DNA of 64,000 nt from Dermatemys mawii (Eukaryota > Chordata > Testudines > Dermatemydidae), in contig ML677374.1 of the NCBI GenBank assembly GCA_007922305.1, positions 12,705,511 to 12,769,510 of the forward strand. The letters are read 5' to 3'. The notes beneath the pieces are model-generated. The model searched no databases and had not been told where the DNA came from. It worked only from the letters and a program-made list of their open reading frames with translations. Numbering within the stretch: position 1 is the stretch's first letter; each line of letters opens with the position of its first letter. The position numbers and the translations under genes were made by a program. This document shows, one piece after another, positions 1 through 12,830 of the stretch.

Positions 1-1770
1 TGCCCACCAGAACACTGTAGGTTTTTTTTTCTAGGGGCATGCATACCAAAGTCTCTTTGTATTAGCTGTCCTAAGCAGCCTTCCAATTCACTACCCTTCA
101 AGGGTGCCATCTACCCAGGGGCTGCTGGGGAACTCAGGCCACGCTGTTCTCCAACTTCCAGCACAGCAACCGTACAACCAGCAAATAAGGTCTGCAGTCT
201 CTCACCTTACTGCTATTTCCCTGCACTGCTTCCTATGTTACCTCTATCAGTTTCCTTCCCCACTCTCCAGTGGGAATACCCTGCACTGCCTAGTGACAAA
301 GAGAATGACTACACTAGAGATCTCCTCCCTGATACCCATTTCTGCCCTTAGCTATTGGCTTCATATAAGCCCTCCCTGTTTCTGCACAGCTGAGTTTCAT
401 CCTTTAATTAGTTCTCTTTGCTCCCTGGTTCCTTCTCCAGGTGCAACCTGTGTGGTTAATTGGCCCACCTATTCACCTGAACCCCTTTGGGGGGTGGTGT
501 GGGGTAAACACCACCACACAGGTTGTCATCCAGCTTTCTGAACCATGGTTTATGCCAGAGGATGTGGGTGAATGCAGAATAAAGAACTGAGTACAGCCTA
601 CTACATTTCAGATAATCATAGATACTTTTTTTGGATTGAACACACATTTTCAGGTTTGCCCATTGCTAATAGTGAAATGAAGTCCAATGGCATTTTGAAT
701 GAAGCTCAGTTTTACTTTAATTGTTACTGGAAAGAGTTCACAGAAAACTATTCAGAAAGGGTTTGGTGTCAGATCTAGAGCCAACTGATGCTAGACATAT
801 GATAGAAAAGGTTAAACACATGTAATTCTGGAAAGTATTAGAATTGCATGTGAGGATCCCAGTTTACAAAGGTGTGCTCATTTCTGCATTTGGACTCTCA
901 AAATATTTAAGCATCTAAAACTGATGTCTGGACAGAAAGGTGTAAATTTGAATGGTCAGTAGTCAATATAATTTAGGCACATACCTTTGAAAATTGTCTA
1001 ATTACTAATGTAAAATGTGACACTATCAAAAATGGATCAATATGCAATTTGATTGGGTGTTATTAATTATCATGGCCTACATTTTCAAAATAAGATTAGT
1101 GATTTTGTGTGCTCCAACTGAGACACATTGTAGGAGTCTGAGTTTCAGAAGAGGTTTCTGGGGCTGATATTAGGATTTCAGTTGGTCCTTATTTTTCCTT
1201 ATGTCCCGGTAGTGTCAGAACTGGGACTGCCAAACAAAACGTCAATGGCAAAGATCACTGAGTGCCAACCCATTTTTCCCAGGACTACTGTATAGTGGGA
1301 TGTGAGTGGTAGATCCAGATGCTGAGCAGCAAGCCCTCCCCCATTACAGCATACCAGGGCATAGGAAATGGTCTGCATTGTCTGGTGGCTTCCAGAGGAA
1401 AGTTTCCAAATTTTATCTGTAGAAAAAAATAGTGCTAGGTTTTCTATTAGGGCAAAACTCATGCTGCCTAGAGGGCCTGCACTGGCCCTATACACACTCC
1501 AGTCTTCTAAGTCTTAAGGGTCCCACAGGCCCTCCACATAGTTGAATTTTGCATTTAAAGAGTGAATAGGAAAGACAAGCTGCATGACAGGTAGAGGCCT
1601 TGGTTCAGGAAAGTACTTAAACATGTGAGAATAGAGGCCAGAGAGAGGATCAGGTAAGGGGAAGGTTTGGAGCAAAAACCCTGCAGACAAATGTACCAAA
1701 TACCAGCCCAACTTCTGGAGGTGCAGAGCACTCCCTGCAAGGTGCAGAAAACCTAAACCACCAAACACTT
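1..1770. other. Unassigned sequence, no gene seen
   Basis: No coding signal with a recognisable domain. A short hairpin (GGTGGTGT at 493-500 pairing with ACACCACC at 508-515) lies in a GT/CA-rich patch. The open frame at 104-541 (+) has biased composition and no domain I recognise. The stretch around 390-520 reads like an old repeat, but I cannot name it. Confidence 0.5.
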
Positions 1771-1822
1771 GTTAATTTCAATGGGAGTTGAAGGTGCTCA
1801 GTACCTCACAGAATCAGACCAT
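1771..1822. repeat. Short reptilian palindromic repeat core (CAATGGGAG type)
   Basis: Contains 'TTTCAATGGGAGTTG' followed by 'GGTGCTCAGTACC', a combination that recurs in turtle genomes in short palindromic elements. Related cores occur near 52335, 47262 and 59940. Only a fragment is present. Confidence 0.4.
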
Positions 1823-2039
1823 TAAAAGTACCATAATGAAGCCTGGAAGGTTAGTCGTGGTGCAGAATGAAGTCACAGGATCAGGTAGGAAATAATGTGT
1901 GTGTTGGCAAGTGTGTGTTTGTGGGGTGAAGGCAGTGGGAAGGATGTTGGTCTGTTCAGGATAAAAGGAGGAAATGAAAACGGAATGGAATATGAAATTA
2001 TATCCAGTGTCCTGTGCAACTCCAGGGTCGCTGAGTCGA

Positions 2040-2310
2040 AGGCACTGAATAAACTAGGGGAACTCAAACCCCAGCAAATCTCCAGGACGAGACGAAATTC
2101 ATTCCAGGGTGTTAGAGCAGATTTAAGGAAGGAAATGTGTGTGCCAACAGCAATTACTCTGGAGAACTCGCTCAGCACAAGCCTACAAAGCTGGAAAATT
2201 GGAAAATAACAAACCAAATGTGGTATCAATATGCAAAAAATGAGAGCAAGCCCAGCACAGGAAATTACAGGACTATCAGCTTAATATTCATTACATCTAG
2301 GAAAACACAA
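2040..2310 (+). pseudogene. CR1 LINE ORF2 fragment (start of reverse transcriptase)
   Basis: Reading the plus strand from about 2070 gives 'SKSPGRDEIHSRVLEQ', which matches the opening of the CR1 reverse transcriptase (usual form K-SPGPD-IHPRVL). After a stop and a frameshift, a second frame gives 'GNYRTISL' at about 2260-2285, the counterpart of the RT motif GNYRPISL. In CR1 this protein reverse-transcribes the element RNA at the target site. Here the order of motifs is kept but stops and shifts show a dead copy. The catalytic palm motifs (the YADD region) are not present. Confidence 0.75.
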
Positions 2311-2840
2311 GGTCCCCATTGTATACAAGAGTGTAATTAAATCAAGAGGTTCTGCTGAAATCAACTGCTTGCGATGTTTATGAATTAGCAGCAGCCTCTG
2401 AAATGCAATGGCAGCCTTAGTATTCAGCTGGGGTCTGCTATTATTTGTTACAATCTGTAAACTGGCCCTGGTGAGAAGTTTTTCTCCTAGATAGTGTAAA
2501 TTTAAAATTTTTTGCTCAGAGATTTTTGCCTTGCATGTGACTCAGTGCTGAGGAAGATTAGCATGAACAGGCCATCTGAGGACAGAGGCTGGACAAAAAC
2601 GTTACGGCACATTTACTGATTAGTGCTTGTTTGTTTGCTATTTAGATTAAGGGAAATGAGGCACGTGCCCGGTTCCTGATGTTTTGCATCCCTTTCTTTG
2701 CATAGCAGTGACAGCTGTGAATATCCAGGAAATTTTCCTCTGAGCATGGCCTCGCACTGCTCCCTGCCCTCAAAATAGGAATTCGGTGATGCATAGGCAG
2801 CCACCACTTTCACATAGTTCTTTTCATCGGTAGCTCTGAA
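2311..2840. other. Unassigned sequence
   Basis: No gene or repeat identified. An AP-1/Maf-like site (TGACTCAGTGCTGA, about 2539-2552) is visible but is too short to be meaningful alone. Confidence 0.35.
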
Positions 2841-2975
2841 GATGCTTTACAGATGGGCAAACTGAGGCACAGATACTTCCCCAAGGTCACCCAGGAGACC
2901 AGTGGCAAAGCCAAGCATAGAAACCAGGTCTCCTGAGTCCCTGTCCAGTACTTGACCTATGAGACCACATTATTA
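2841..2975 (-). repeat. MIR-type SINE remnant
   Basis: In plus orientation the sequence runs 'ACAGATGGGCAAACTGAGGCAC', then 'CCAAGGTCACCCAG', then 'AACCAGGTCTCCTGAGTCC'. This is the reverse complement of the MIR core and tRNA-related part. It is old and diverged. Confidence 0.8.
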
Positions 2976-2990
2976 CCCCTGATGGGAGAA

Positions 2991-3065
2991 CTTGGGCAAG
3001 TCAGTTCCCCTCCCTGTGCTTTAGTTTCCACTTTTGTAAAAAGGGGACAATGATACTGATGAAAA
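2991..3065 (+). repeat. MIR-type SINE core, opposite orientation
   Basis: Reads 'CTTGGGCAAGTCAGTTCCCC...TTTGTAAAAAGGGGACAATGATA', the MIR central domain in the plus sense. It lies about 15 bases after an antisense MIR, so two separate insertions or an inverted pair are present. Confidence 0.75.
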
Positions 3066-4672
3066 GCAGTAGGTTTTATTATACGCAGTTACCACAGTGA
3101 TGGGCGCAATATAAAGATACATACTCATCCACCCTACCACGTCCTCCATATAAGTCAACAGGGACAATGAGTTTAACTATGAAGGAACACCAAGAAATTT
3201 ATACCCTGGGAAATACTGAATGCCTGCATTCACATTCTCTGGGGTTAGCCCAGAGTTAGGATAATCTAAACCTGCTTTGTTCAAACAGGTGTTCAACATG
3301 TCTAGCGGTGAACATTAAGTCTCATCTACTCATCCTCTGCAAAGAACTCTCAGGAACTTTAATAAATATTTCAAAAGCTCTTGCAGTGGAGATAGCTTCT
3401 AAAAATGCATCCCATGACATTTTATTACCTTTAATAACTTCCAAAGTTAAATTATGAGTGTGTACAAAGAGCGTATTATATATGTGCAGTCACAAATACT
3501 AAACAAGATTTTCCAATACATCAAGAAATGTTGGAGATGAATAACAAGCCTTTTGATTTGGATAGCAGGTGTTGTCACTGTCAGTCACTTATACTGAGAC
3601 AATGGTGCAACTACTTGGAACTGTTTTTTAAATACCTATTTTAGAGAGGCCTCCCCAGTGGGAGGTCAGAAAGAGAACCCAGCTCCTGCTCCAAATATAA
3701 CAATTTCCTGCGCCAAAGCAGAATAGCCATAAACTTTAAAGGGATTTGAAAGCTAGATTCAGATCTCAGACCAAATTTCATCATTTAAATTCGTCTCTGA
3801 TTTATATGAAATTGGGCGATATTCAGAATTGTTTAATTTTATTTTTGGTCTCATGAGCCACAGAACGAATCTCTTGGATGCACGAGTCAACTCTTCTTCT
3901 GTCACCTGGTCACGGAAGGGACTTAATGGGCATATAGTTCAGTTCCTATCTACCTGCCTGGACCCAAGGCCTAGGTAGCCCAGACTGTGATATGTGGAGG
4001 TTCTTACAGTCTCTTATTCTGCTGTGCGGGTATGTGGTACAAGTCACTCTAGCAACCTGGGACTACTTGGTGTGAGCATGCAGAATCAGACCATTGATTT
4101 CTCTGCTCCAGTGCCCTGATCTGGAAAATGGGGCTGTGCTATTATTATTTATTTTGTGGGATTATCTGAATCTAACCCAAACTCCAAATCATTATACATT
4201 GGGCGTACAAGTGAAAACAAAGGACAATTTGATCTTCTTAGTGCATATACCTAGCTCGGGCATTCACAGAGAGAGAACTCACTTCAAAAATGTGCAGTGA
4301 GGATTTATGTTGTTTCCTCATCCCTGGGGCAGCTGGAATTGAATTTTGCGATGTTGTTCTTTTTATTCAAAATTTCTGAAGCATTAAATATGCTGGCAGT
4401 CACACCAGCATGTGCTTTTTCCTTCCCTCTTACATTTGTTGTCTATCAGTGCTGCTGAAAAATGCATCAGCAATTTCTTTTTTAATGTCCTGTGGGATTG
4501 TGAATTGGAATCAGGGATGAGCTGAGGTTGAAATATTTGCTACTGACAAGTTTAACTGTTTACCTCCTGCCCCATGATAGGTAGACCCTAGAAATGTGTA
4601 AATATGAGCATAGTGTTATACCCTGCTTGCTACAGAGATGCACATGCACAAACAAATACACCTGGTATTAAA
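3066..4672. other. Unassigned, AT-rich; possible MIR scrap
   Basis: No gene seen. At 4100-4170 a piece resembling a MIR core (CTGATCTGGAAAATGGGG followed by TATTATTATT) can be made out. The rest is unique-looking sequence. Confidence 0.4.
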
Positions 4673-4792
4673 GGGCCAGATGTTGCCACTCTTAGTTATG
4701 TTAAGTGGTACCTTACTTCTCAAATAGCTCTACTGGTTTCAGTAGAATGACTCATGGAATAAGGTACCACTCTAGGGTAGCAAATCAGATTG
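4673..4792. mobile_element. Short palindromic MITE-like element
   Basis: Opens with GGGCCAGAT and closes with its diverged complement AAATCAGAT. Inside is a perfect 12-bp inverted pair: AGTGGTACCTTA at 4704-4715 and TAAGGTACCACT at 4760-4771, with a 44-base spacer. I recognise this as the turtle element in which 'gggccagat..gtagcacctta' and its complement flank a 'ttgacttcaatggga' core. It has no coding capacity. The class is unknown. Confidence 0.6.
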
Positions 4793-7700
4793 AACGTGTT
4801 TATACAGCTTCCCATTTCATAAGAGAAAAGAGGGAGAACCCACTTTGCTAGCATTTATCTATTTATTTATTTTGCTTATTAAAATGCACCCATCACAGCA
4901 AATTTTCTGGTTAATTCATCCAAAGATGTCCAAATTCACCATAGCCACGACTCAAAACACCAGCTTCACAGTCCACAGGTTCACCAGCAGAACCAAAAAG
5001 TCATTTTGGCTGAGCCATAGGAATATTTACTCCTTTCTCAGGTGTCACTCACTCTTTGTTGATCTTACTGTGCATGCCTCAGGATTAATATGTCTAGACT
5101 TAGAATGGCATCAAATCTCTCTCTACAGAAACAGTTTAATCTACGCTTGCAGCGCAGACTCATGCCCCATTTGCAAAGAACGTGCTTGTAATGTAAGCCA
5201 AGCCCTGGGTCAGGTCTTGGAATGCCAGTAGATTGGGTGATACTGCAGGAACAGATTGTTTCTGCTATTTTGGCTCATATGCTTCTGGTTCCAGCCAGAA
5301 GCCCTGAGTAAAGAGGAGCTGGAAAGGGCTAACAAGAGAAAGACAAGTGAACTCAACTTTTTAAAACCTTGACTTTTTTTGCATTTTGGCCAAATTATTA
5401 GGTAACCTGTTGTTTTATGCATATTGGTTTACCTATACATGACTTGCATAGATAGGGATGGCGGAATCAATATTTAAGTTGTATAGCAGGGCTAGAAGGT
5501 ATAACAGGGATTGAGGAGAGGCATCAAAGACACAAGGTCAAGAATCCCCAAGTATTTTTTATTAACTGCCTTCAAGGTATGCATTTATTTCCTTACCATG
5601 TCTATTTCTCTACTGAAATTTTGCCATTTTTTTAAAAGGCCACTAAAATGAGGTTCTACTCTTTTGTATTAATGACATGAAGGGATGTTTGCTTATTGGC
5701 AGATCCATATTTCTGTATCATGTATTTGTAATAAAAAAGAGGATGTTTTATAAACCTGGGATCTGAGAGTCAATCTGCATTCTTTTCATCTCACTCACTT
5801 TCACTATTATTAACTATTTTACAGGTCAAGTATACCCTGACACCTGTGCAGATCCACTTTTTTAGTGCGTTTACATGGATTTTACTTATTGCAACTTAGT
5901 AAAATAGTCTGGTGATGGTGTGTAAGATGGAAGAGAATCCAGTTCATTTTCTCTTAGCTCTACAAGCTCTGTGCCGCTAACAGGAGCAGAAAAAGCAGAT
6001 CCCCTCCCCACCCCCCACTCCTCCCCCTGTAAAAGCCAGCATGTATGACTCCAATTCACACAGACAGAGAAACCCCAATAAAGGTGACATTTTACAAGAT
6101 TACCTCTCAATGTAGAACTGCATCTAAATTATACCTGAGAACTATTCTGCTTATTTTATTCCATCTGCACTATTTTTATTCTCAGATATTTAGATGTCAA
6201 GCTCATGGAAAAATCATCCAACCTGTTTTGGTGATAACTTGCATGAGGCAATATATCGGGTGGAACTGTCTACCAGCATAGTTACATGTCTACAAACAAG
6301 AAGGAAAGAAAATATCCCTAAGGCACCTAATTAAGAATTGTGACTTGATAGAACAACAGTTTATAAAAAGCAAGACCTATTTCCGGAAAAAACCCACCCA
6401 ACTATGGATGGTATTTGTAGCTAATTAGTCGACAGTCACCAGAAAGAAACTATTACTCTGACTCATGAAAAGATGCAGGCAGAGATGCTTGTTCCATCAC
6501 CTTTTGTTTGGCACAATTGATCAAGACAATGTTCTGGCTCCCACACAGCTATTCATTTGTTGCATTTCCTTTCCATTACAATAAAACACAGTAAGGCAAA
6601 GGGTAAGATCATCAATCATTAGCCATTCTTGTTACAACACTAATAAAGTATATGCTGTTATGTCTCCTGCTTCTCCTTCCTATTATAAAATGATGAGGCA
6701 AAAGGGTAAGTATGCATCTATAAATGCTTTGCCAAAATGCCATTTTCCACTTGATGGAATTTGCACTGGGAAACATTTTTGTTGTTGAGGAAACAAAAAA
6801 AGCACAAAATTTGTCAGCATTGCCATTTGGCTGCGAAACCTTAGACAACCTCCGTAAGGCAAAAGGTGAAACACACCCTTGTATGAAGAGCTAGAACTAG
6901 GCCTACGCACCTTGTAAGCCTTATTTAGAGTGCTTAAATGAGACTCTGGGCTAAACCTACATTCTGGATTGAATTAAATTATTTAATTATTTTTCTTACA
7001 GCGCTCAAAGTGTAGACTGAGTTCAAAAAGAGAATTGTGCCCCTAAAATAAAGTCCTGGCCCTGAAAGAGTTTGCAGATTAAAGACCTAGTTTGTGAAAG
7101 AGCCCAGAGCTAGATTTTTCAAGTGCCCAGCACCCAAAATTTGTAAGAGTTCTGCTCCCATTTAGGTACTTATATAAGGGGGAGATCTGCAAATGATCTT
7201 ATCACCCAACTGTTCTCTGACAGTTATAACCAGAAAATCAAAAAAGAGCTCAGTACACAGGGTACAAAGTGCTTTTGAAATTTTGACCCTAAGAGCTGGG
7301 CCCTGCCCCAATGAAGTCAACAGGAGTGGCACCACTGAGTTCAGTAGGTACAGGGCCAAACCACGGGTGGTCTTGAAAAGTGGGACAGTTCACAGAAGAG
7401 GTGGGTGGACTGTCAGCAGGTTTTTGAAGGAAGAGAGTGAGGAGGATGGAGTACTTCTTCTAAGCAGATGGGGGTGTCATGAAAGAAGACCCAGTAAGAG
7501 CAGTTGAAGGAAAGATAAGAAGAGGAGCTTTGGCAGAGCAGAGGAGTAGCAAGGCACTGACATTCCAGCTTTGGTCACTGCTTAGAACCAAGTTATGACA
7601 CGAGTGGATCAGGTTATAACTGAAGGCAGAATGTGGCTCTAGTCAAGGGGAGAGAACATGATCATGGGAAAATCAATGAAGCTAAATACATAGGAATTCA

Positions 7701-10080
7701 TAATGTTTTTTCCCCAAGATTGTTCAGAGGGTGTGTAAATACCTGAGAACTCCCTAGAATGGGAAATCAATCTGCTAAGTGAAAAAATTAAATTATTGGC
7801 TAGGATTTCGCAGGAAGAGCTAAGGGTGTTGGAAGAGGGGGAAATGAAAGCTATATCCCAGTGTCACACTCTCCCGGTGGCAGTGGTGTGCACTGCATCA
7901 GGACTGTGTCTTTTGAGCAACTTGATTTTACAAGGTAGATTGTGAATATATTGTACCACCCTGGGAATAGCCTAAGGTGGCATCATCCCTCAGGGTCACC
8001 CTTCTCAGTCACTTTGGTCCAGGGGGGTAGCAATTTGCTGCTGACCTGTACCAACAATACCCCCCTGCACCAGCTGAGCTGTGCTGTCTGGAGCGGAAGC
8101 CACCCATTTCCCTTTGCTCACAGCAGGGAGTATCCAGGCAGGTCTTACTTGACTGAGTGGTGGGGCTTACTTCTCCTCATATTACCAAAATAGTGTTTCA
8201 AAACACTGTTACCCTGATTCTTCCTGCTTCTGAAGGGCTCAGGCTTTTTGTCTTCTAAAATCCTCCAAGATCCCATTTACAACTCCTGCTGCTCGTTCCC
8301 CCTATTTCTTTTCAGGCTGCTTACTTACTCCCCAGGGATTCATACTCGTCTAAATTTTGTGAATGGCCACTAAAGTGGAGATGAACATTATAAAATACAT
8401 TTCAATCACCCTCACAATTTAGACTAATTCACTGGCAACCATACAGAATGCTATTTACAAGGTACTTCCATCAGCTGGGAGCTGGCATTAAAGTCTTTTG
8501 AATCAATCTACTGTCATTTTCATCCCTTTTATTTTTCATACAAGAGAAATTATTGATCTAAGCTTTTCAGCTTCATTTAATATACTGGAATAGGCTTTAA
8601 ATTTCCCGTGTAAACCTCAGCGGAGATTAGCAACCCTGTCTTGCTTAACGCAATACAAATCAGTCTAGCTGACGAGACCACAGTATTGTATATGACATCA
8701 TGGCTATTTTACTATATGAGACAGGCATCTGGGAGAGCAGAGAGATCCTCAAGAGGTTCAGAATTTGAAGTTGTTTTTAAATTAGCCTCCTTCAAGAGCC
8801 TCCACTGGGGTAATGCAGTCCCAGAAGGCCTCAAACTCAGAACAATGTCTTATAGGAGTGCTAAATTCCCCAAGTCCTATTAGCATAATCAGTACACACC
8901 TGAGATGGGCTTCTTATTAAGTCCTTGGCAGAGTCGTTTTGCATAGGGATACCATCATGTTGGATGTGTTCAAAATCATTTGGTTAAATTATAGATTGGG
9001 ATATGTGCATACATGTATGTGTGAGAGAGCGAGAGCTGGCTGAATACTGATAAAATAAGCAAAATTCACAGCATTACATTCACTTAGCTCTGATACATAT
9101 GGTAGTTAGACAATCATACAGACTGAACATAATACATTGGATCTTGCATGTGACTACTTTGTATGTAAGATTCCAAGAGTATTAAAAATATTAGACATCA
9201 GTTGTAAAGTACAAAATGCAAATAATCCGGAGTGGTTTGTTGTTACAAACCATGTTATATTCATGCTTCCAAATTAGTAATACAGGATGGAATATGCCCT
9301 CCTACTTGCTTATCAAAATTTACTCTAGATAGCTAATCAGCAAGTGCTGCCAGAGGAGTGCTTCTGAATTCATGCTGTTTAGGCAATGCTTTCTTAGCCT
9401 GCATAACTTCAGGACTTTGTAAAGATGAAAGTTTTGATTGGGGATATTAACAGATAAGGACACCAAGAAGGATTCAGTGGGAATACAAAATGTTTTATTT
9501 GAGAGGAAACATAAGAGAAAATGCTATTACAACTAAAGCCCAAGACAAGATAAAAGCAGTTGGAGCTGCTGTGGCATAGAAGATTTTTGGCATTATATGC
9601 AAATCAAGAGAGAATGAATGTGCTTAAGGGCTGAACTCCTAGTGGTCCATTTCATAGACTAATTCGTGAGCAGGTTGTTACTTTCAGTGTGTTTCTATAC
9701 TAAAGGGGAATAATCATGGAATAAATAGAGCAAGATAAGTACATTTGCTGCCATTGTTTTGTTGCAGCATAATAGCATCACCAATGAAGCCTGAATGCAG
9801 CCCAATTAGCATACAGTAATTAGAATCACTGTTGCCTTTTCGTTTACTTTTGCACACCATGATGAGGTAACTGGGCTGCAATAAACACTGCTGGAATTCT
9901 GCAGATAGAGCGGACTATCTGAGGCATATATCCTATTGATTTATATACGAGAGACGGAGGAAAGGGAGACATCAAGTACCATTCTGGTGCTCAGATCACA
10001 TCCGAAGCCCTGATTTAGGAGTGCAAAGAGTATGTGCTTATGTCCATGCCTATCAAGACGGTGCCTAAGTGCATGGAAGC
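4793..10080. other. 5.3 kb with no gene; possible conserved non-coding stretches
   Basis: No exon or sizeable transposon recognised. A short palindromic repeat core (GGGCCCTGCCCC ... GTACAGGGCC) lies at about 7290-7356. The blocks 8380-8560 and 9740-9890 are AT-rich, non-repetitive and contain homeodomain-type TAATTAG/TTAAT words. They read like conserved non-coding sequence, but conservation cannot be judged from one genome. Confidence 0.35.
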
Positions 10081-11150
10081 ATAGAATCATAGGACTGGAA
10101 GGGACCTCAGTAGGTCATCTAGTCCAGTCCCCTACACTCATGGCAGGACTAAGTGTTATCTAGACCATCCCTGACAGGTGTTTGTCTAACCTGTTCTTAA
10201 AATTCTCCAATCATGGAGATTCCACAGCCTCCCTAGGCAATTTATTCCAGTGTTTAACCACCCTGACAGGAAGTTTTTCCTAATATCCAACTTAAACCGC
10301 CCTTGCTGCAATTTAAACCTATTGCTTCTTGTCCTATTTTCAGAGGTTAAGAACTACAATTTGTCTCCCTCCTCCTTGTAACAACCATTTATGTACTTGA
10401 AAACAGTTACCATGTCCCCTCTCAGCCTTCTTTTCCAGACTAAATAGATCTAGTTTTTTCAATCTTCCCTCATAGCTCATGTTTTCTAGACCTTTAATCA
10501 TTTTTGTTGCTCTTCTCTGGACTTTCTCCAATTTGTCCACATCTTTCCTGAAATGTGGCACTCAGAACTGGACACTATACTCCAGCTGAGGCCTAATCGG
10601 CACCCAATACAGCAGAAGAATTACTTCTCATCTCTTGCTTACAATACTCCTGCTAATTCATCCCAGAATGATGTTTGCTTTTTTTGTAACAGTGTTACAC
10701 TGTTGACTCATATTTAGCTTGTGGTCTGCTATGACCCACCTCCCCAGAACCCTTTCTGCAGTACTCCTTCCTAGGCAGTCTTTTCCCATTTTGTATGTGT
10801 GCAACTGATTGTTCCTTCCTAAGTGGAGTACTTTGCATTTGTCTTTATTGAATTTCGTCCCATCAGACCATTTCTCCAGTTTGTCTGATCATTCTGAATT
10901 ATAATCCTGTCCTCCAAAGCACTTGCAACCCTCCCCCGCACCAGCTTAGTATCATCCACAAACTTTATAAGTGTACTCTGTATGCCATTATCTAAATCAT
11001 TGATGAAGATACTGAACAGAACTGGACCAATAACTGATCCCTGTGGGACCCCATTTGTTATGCCCTTCCAGCGTGACTGTGAACCACTGATAATGACTCT
11101 CTGGGAATGGTTATCCAACCAGTTATGCACCCACATTATAGTAGCTCCAT
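10081..11150 (-). mobile_element. CR1 LINE, 5'-truncated 3' half
   Basis: The left edge carries the antisense CR1 3' end (ATAGAATCATAGGACTGGAAGGGACC), so the element runs on the minus strand. It then continues without a large break through the turtle CR1 3' region into ORF2. At about 1.07 kb it is the longest CR1 here. The right edge breaks off inside ORF2 near 11150, the usual 5' truncation of CR1. Confidence 0.93.
10340..11136 (-). pseudogene. CR1 ORF2 reverse transcriptase, C-terminal part, broken
   Basis: The segment 10819-11136 encodes a run with RT palm motifs: 'NGVPQGSVIGPVLFSIFIND' followed by 'FVDD', the CR1 counterpart of the catalytic YADD box. Downstream, 10340-10561 encodes 'VDKLEKVQRRATKMIKGLE', the conserved CR1 C-terminal segment (usual form LE+VQRRATKMI+GLE). 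The frames between the two are interrupted. In CR1 this protein performs target-primed reverse transcription. The copy lacks the endonuclease and the RT N-terminus and is not functional. The two aspartates of the palm box are still readable, so decay is moderate. Confidence 0.9.
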
Positions 11151-11770
11151 GCTAGAGTCTAATGAAAAGTTAAGTATGTGTTCAACACATGTTTAAGTGA
11201 GGTCCTAAATAGGAATGCATTCTTTAATGGGACATTACTGGAAAAAAATCATACCCTCTAAGAATTGTTGTTATAGCAGGAGTCTTACATTGTCTTACAA
11301 TCCCCTATTTTTTCCTAAATGTGTGAGCAAGTTTTTAGTTATTGAAGAAATGCCATATTATTGTTTTGTAATTGTGCTTTGAAAGCAGCTGTGGCAGATG
11401 GCAAACAGTTTGCTCTCTGCTTTATTCTTTGTATTTGGAAGCAATACTTGAGACCGAGGATCTTCTTGGGAATCAAGCTTTAGTGTGTGGGCTGATATTT
11501 CTGGAGAAGTGAATTGCCTGTGGATTGTTTGTAACTGCCTCTAGGACCTGTGCATACGTACGCATAGAGCAACTAACAATTAGAATATACCCAGATTCCA
11601 TGTGACTGATTTCTCTACCACTGGGATATTATGCCTATCCATCACTTAATTTTGTAAAATAGGAACTGAGAGGGACTGAAGCGGTTCATAAATATTGTGC
11701 TGGCCTGCACAGGGGCGAATTTTCCCCAAAGTAAAGAAGTAGAGGTACACATTGCCTGGTTCTTGCCTAC
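11151..11770. other. Unassigned sequence between CR1 and SINE
   Basis: About 600 bases of unique-looking sequence. No open frame of note. Confidence 0.3.
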
Positions 11771-11932
11771 TTATTTATACCTGCTTCTGGATACTTCCAC
11801 TGCATGTATCATGACGAAGTGGGTATTAGCCCACGAAAGCTTATGCTTCAATACTTTTGTTAATCTTTAAGGTGCCACAGGACTCCTTGTCGCTTCTGCA
11901 GATCCAGACTAACACGGCTACCTCTCTGATTC
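11771..11932 (-). mobile_element. Turtle tRNA-derived SINE, near full length
   Basis: In plus orientation it ends with 'CAGACTAACACGGCTACC' (11906-11923), the complement of the tRNA-related head GGTAGCCGTGTTAGTCTG. It passes through GGTGCCACAGGACTCC and 'AGCCCACGAAAGCTTATG' to the tail TATTTATACCTGCTTCTGG at 11771. The head is the pol III promoter end. Four copies of the family occur in this window (also 26645, 29449 and 47829). The formal family name (tortoise Pol III/Cry group) is my inference. Confidence 0.85.
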
Positions 11933-12020
11933 TATGTTTGGCATGTACATGCAATGTGTATGTTACGTCTAGTTATAGCAGAATAGAAGTGTTGTGCAAA
12001 AAATGAAAGATGTGTGCTGC

Positions 12021-12150
12021 AGTGTCGGGAGCACAAGGATTGGAAGGAAGAGCTTCTGGATCTGTCCCTGATTCTACCACTGAGATTTTGTTCAAGTCAC
12101 TCATCCTCGCTTTCCAGAGATAAACTGAGGCAAGGGGTAAATAATACTTC
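12021..12150 (+). repeat. MIR-type remnant
   Basis: Shows 'CTGATTCTACCACTGAGATTTTG', 'TTCAAGTCACTCATCCTCGC' and 'GATAAACTGAGGCAAGGGG', a diverged MIR order in the plus sense. Confidence 0.55.
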
Positions 12151-12639
12151 GGAGGTACAGAGGTAAATAACATTTCTTCTTGATGGTACAAAGATGTGGT
12201 GATACTTATTAATTACTTGCACTTTTATAGCTCTGTTTCTCCTAGGATCTCACTTTTGAAACATTAATGAATTATTCAAATATTGCCCCTGGAACTTCTC
12301 AGATTGTAAGCTGTAAGACTGCCTTTTTAATACTGTATTTGTTTATATTTTGGGTCATTTACAATAAGACATGACAATTATATTGTCTTGAGACATAGAG
12401 GTACATGGCTAATACAGAATTAGCCATATGAAATGACATTGTAAATTGACTATATCATTAATTTTTTGGTGCTGTGTATGTGTGAGTGATGCCTGGTGCA
12501 ATGGGATCTGGATACCTGACTGGGACCTTTTGGCACTAGCACAAGACAAAATAATAATAGAAATACCAGATTAATAGCATCTTTAAGATATTTGTACTGC
12601 AAAGTATGTAGTATGTAGGGAGGGTCATTTTCAGACATG

Positions 12640-12830
12640 GGCATCTAATGTTAGACACCTAAATCAGCATTTAGGAGCCCAAATACCAGTTTAGTGCCTA
12701 ACTTTAGGCATCCCCATTTGATAATTTGTGCCTAAGGGACCTGCTCAAAGGAACAAAGAGAGAGAAATTAGGTTTAGAACCCAGGAATCCCAACTCTCAT
12801 TCCTCTGCTCTATTTCTAGTATTGTTGGTC
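12640..12830 (-). repeat. MIR/L2-type tail with reptilian 'GACACCTAAATC' motif
   Basis: The left part (GACACCTAAATCAGCATTTAGGAGCCC ... TTTAGTGCCTAACTTTAGGCA) is a recurrent short reptilian motif. The right part (TTTAGAACCCAGGAATCCCAACTCTCATTCC) is an antisense MIR left domain. Confidence 0.45.

Noticed and set aside
104..541. 145-codon plus-strand open frame
   Set aside because: No domain, unusual composition rich in Ser, Pro, Leu and His, no splice or promoter context. Best explained as a chance frame, perhaps in an old repeat.
1895..2209. 104-codon plus frame as a gene
   Set aside because: It overlaps the CR1 RT relic in a different reading frame, so the frame is incidental.
2539..2552. 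AP-1/Maf-like site
   Set aside because: A single short motif with no conservation or context evidence.
4845..5231. 128-codon plus frame
   Set aside because: No domain recognised and no supporting signals. Compatible with chance.
11771..11932. True tRNA gene
   Set aside because: Only the promoter-like part of a tRNA is recognisable, in a SINE with the family 3' body. No complete cloverleaf.
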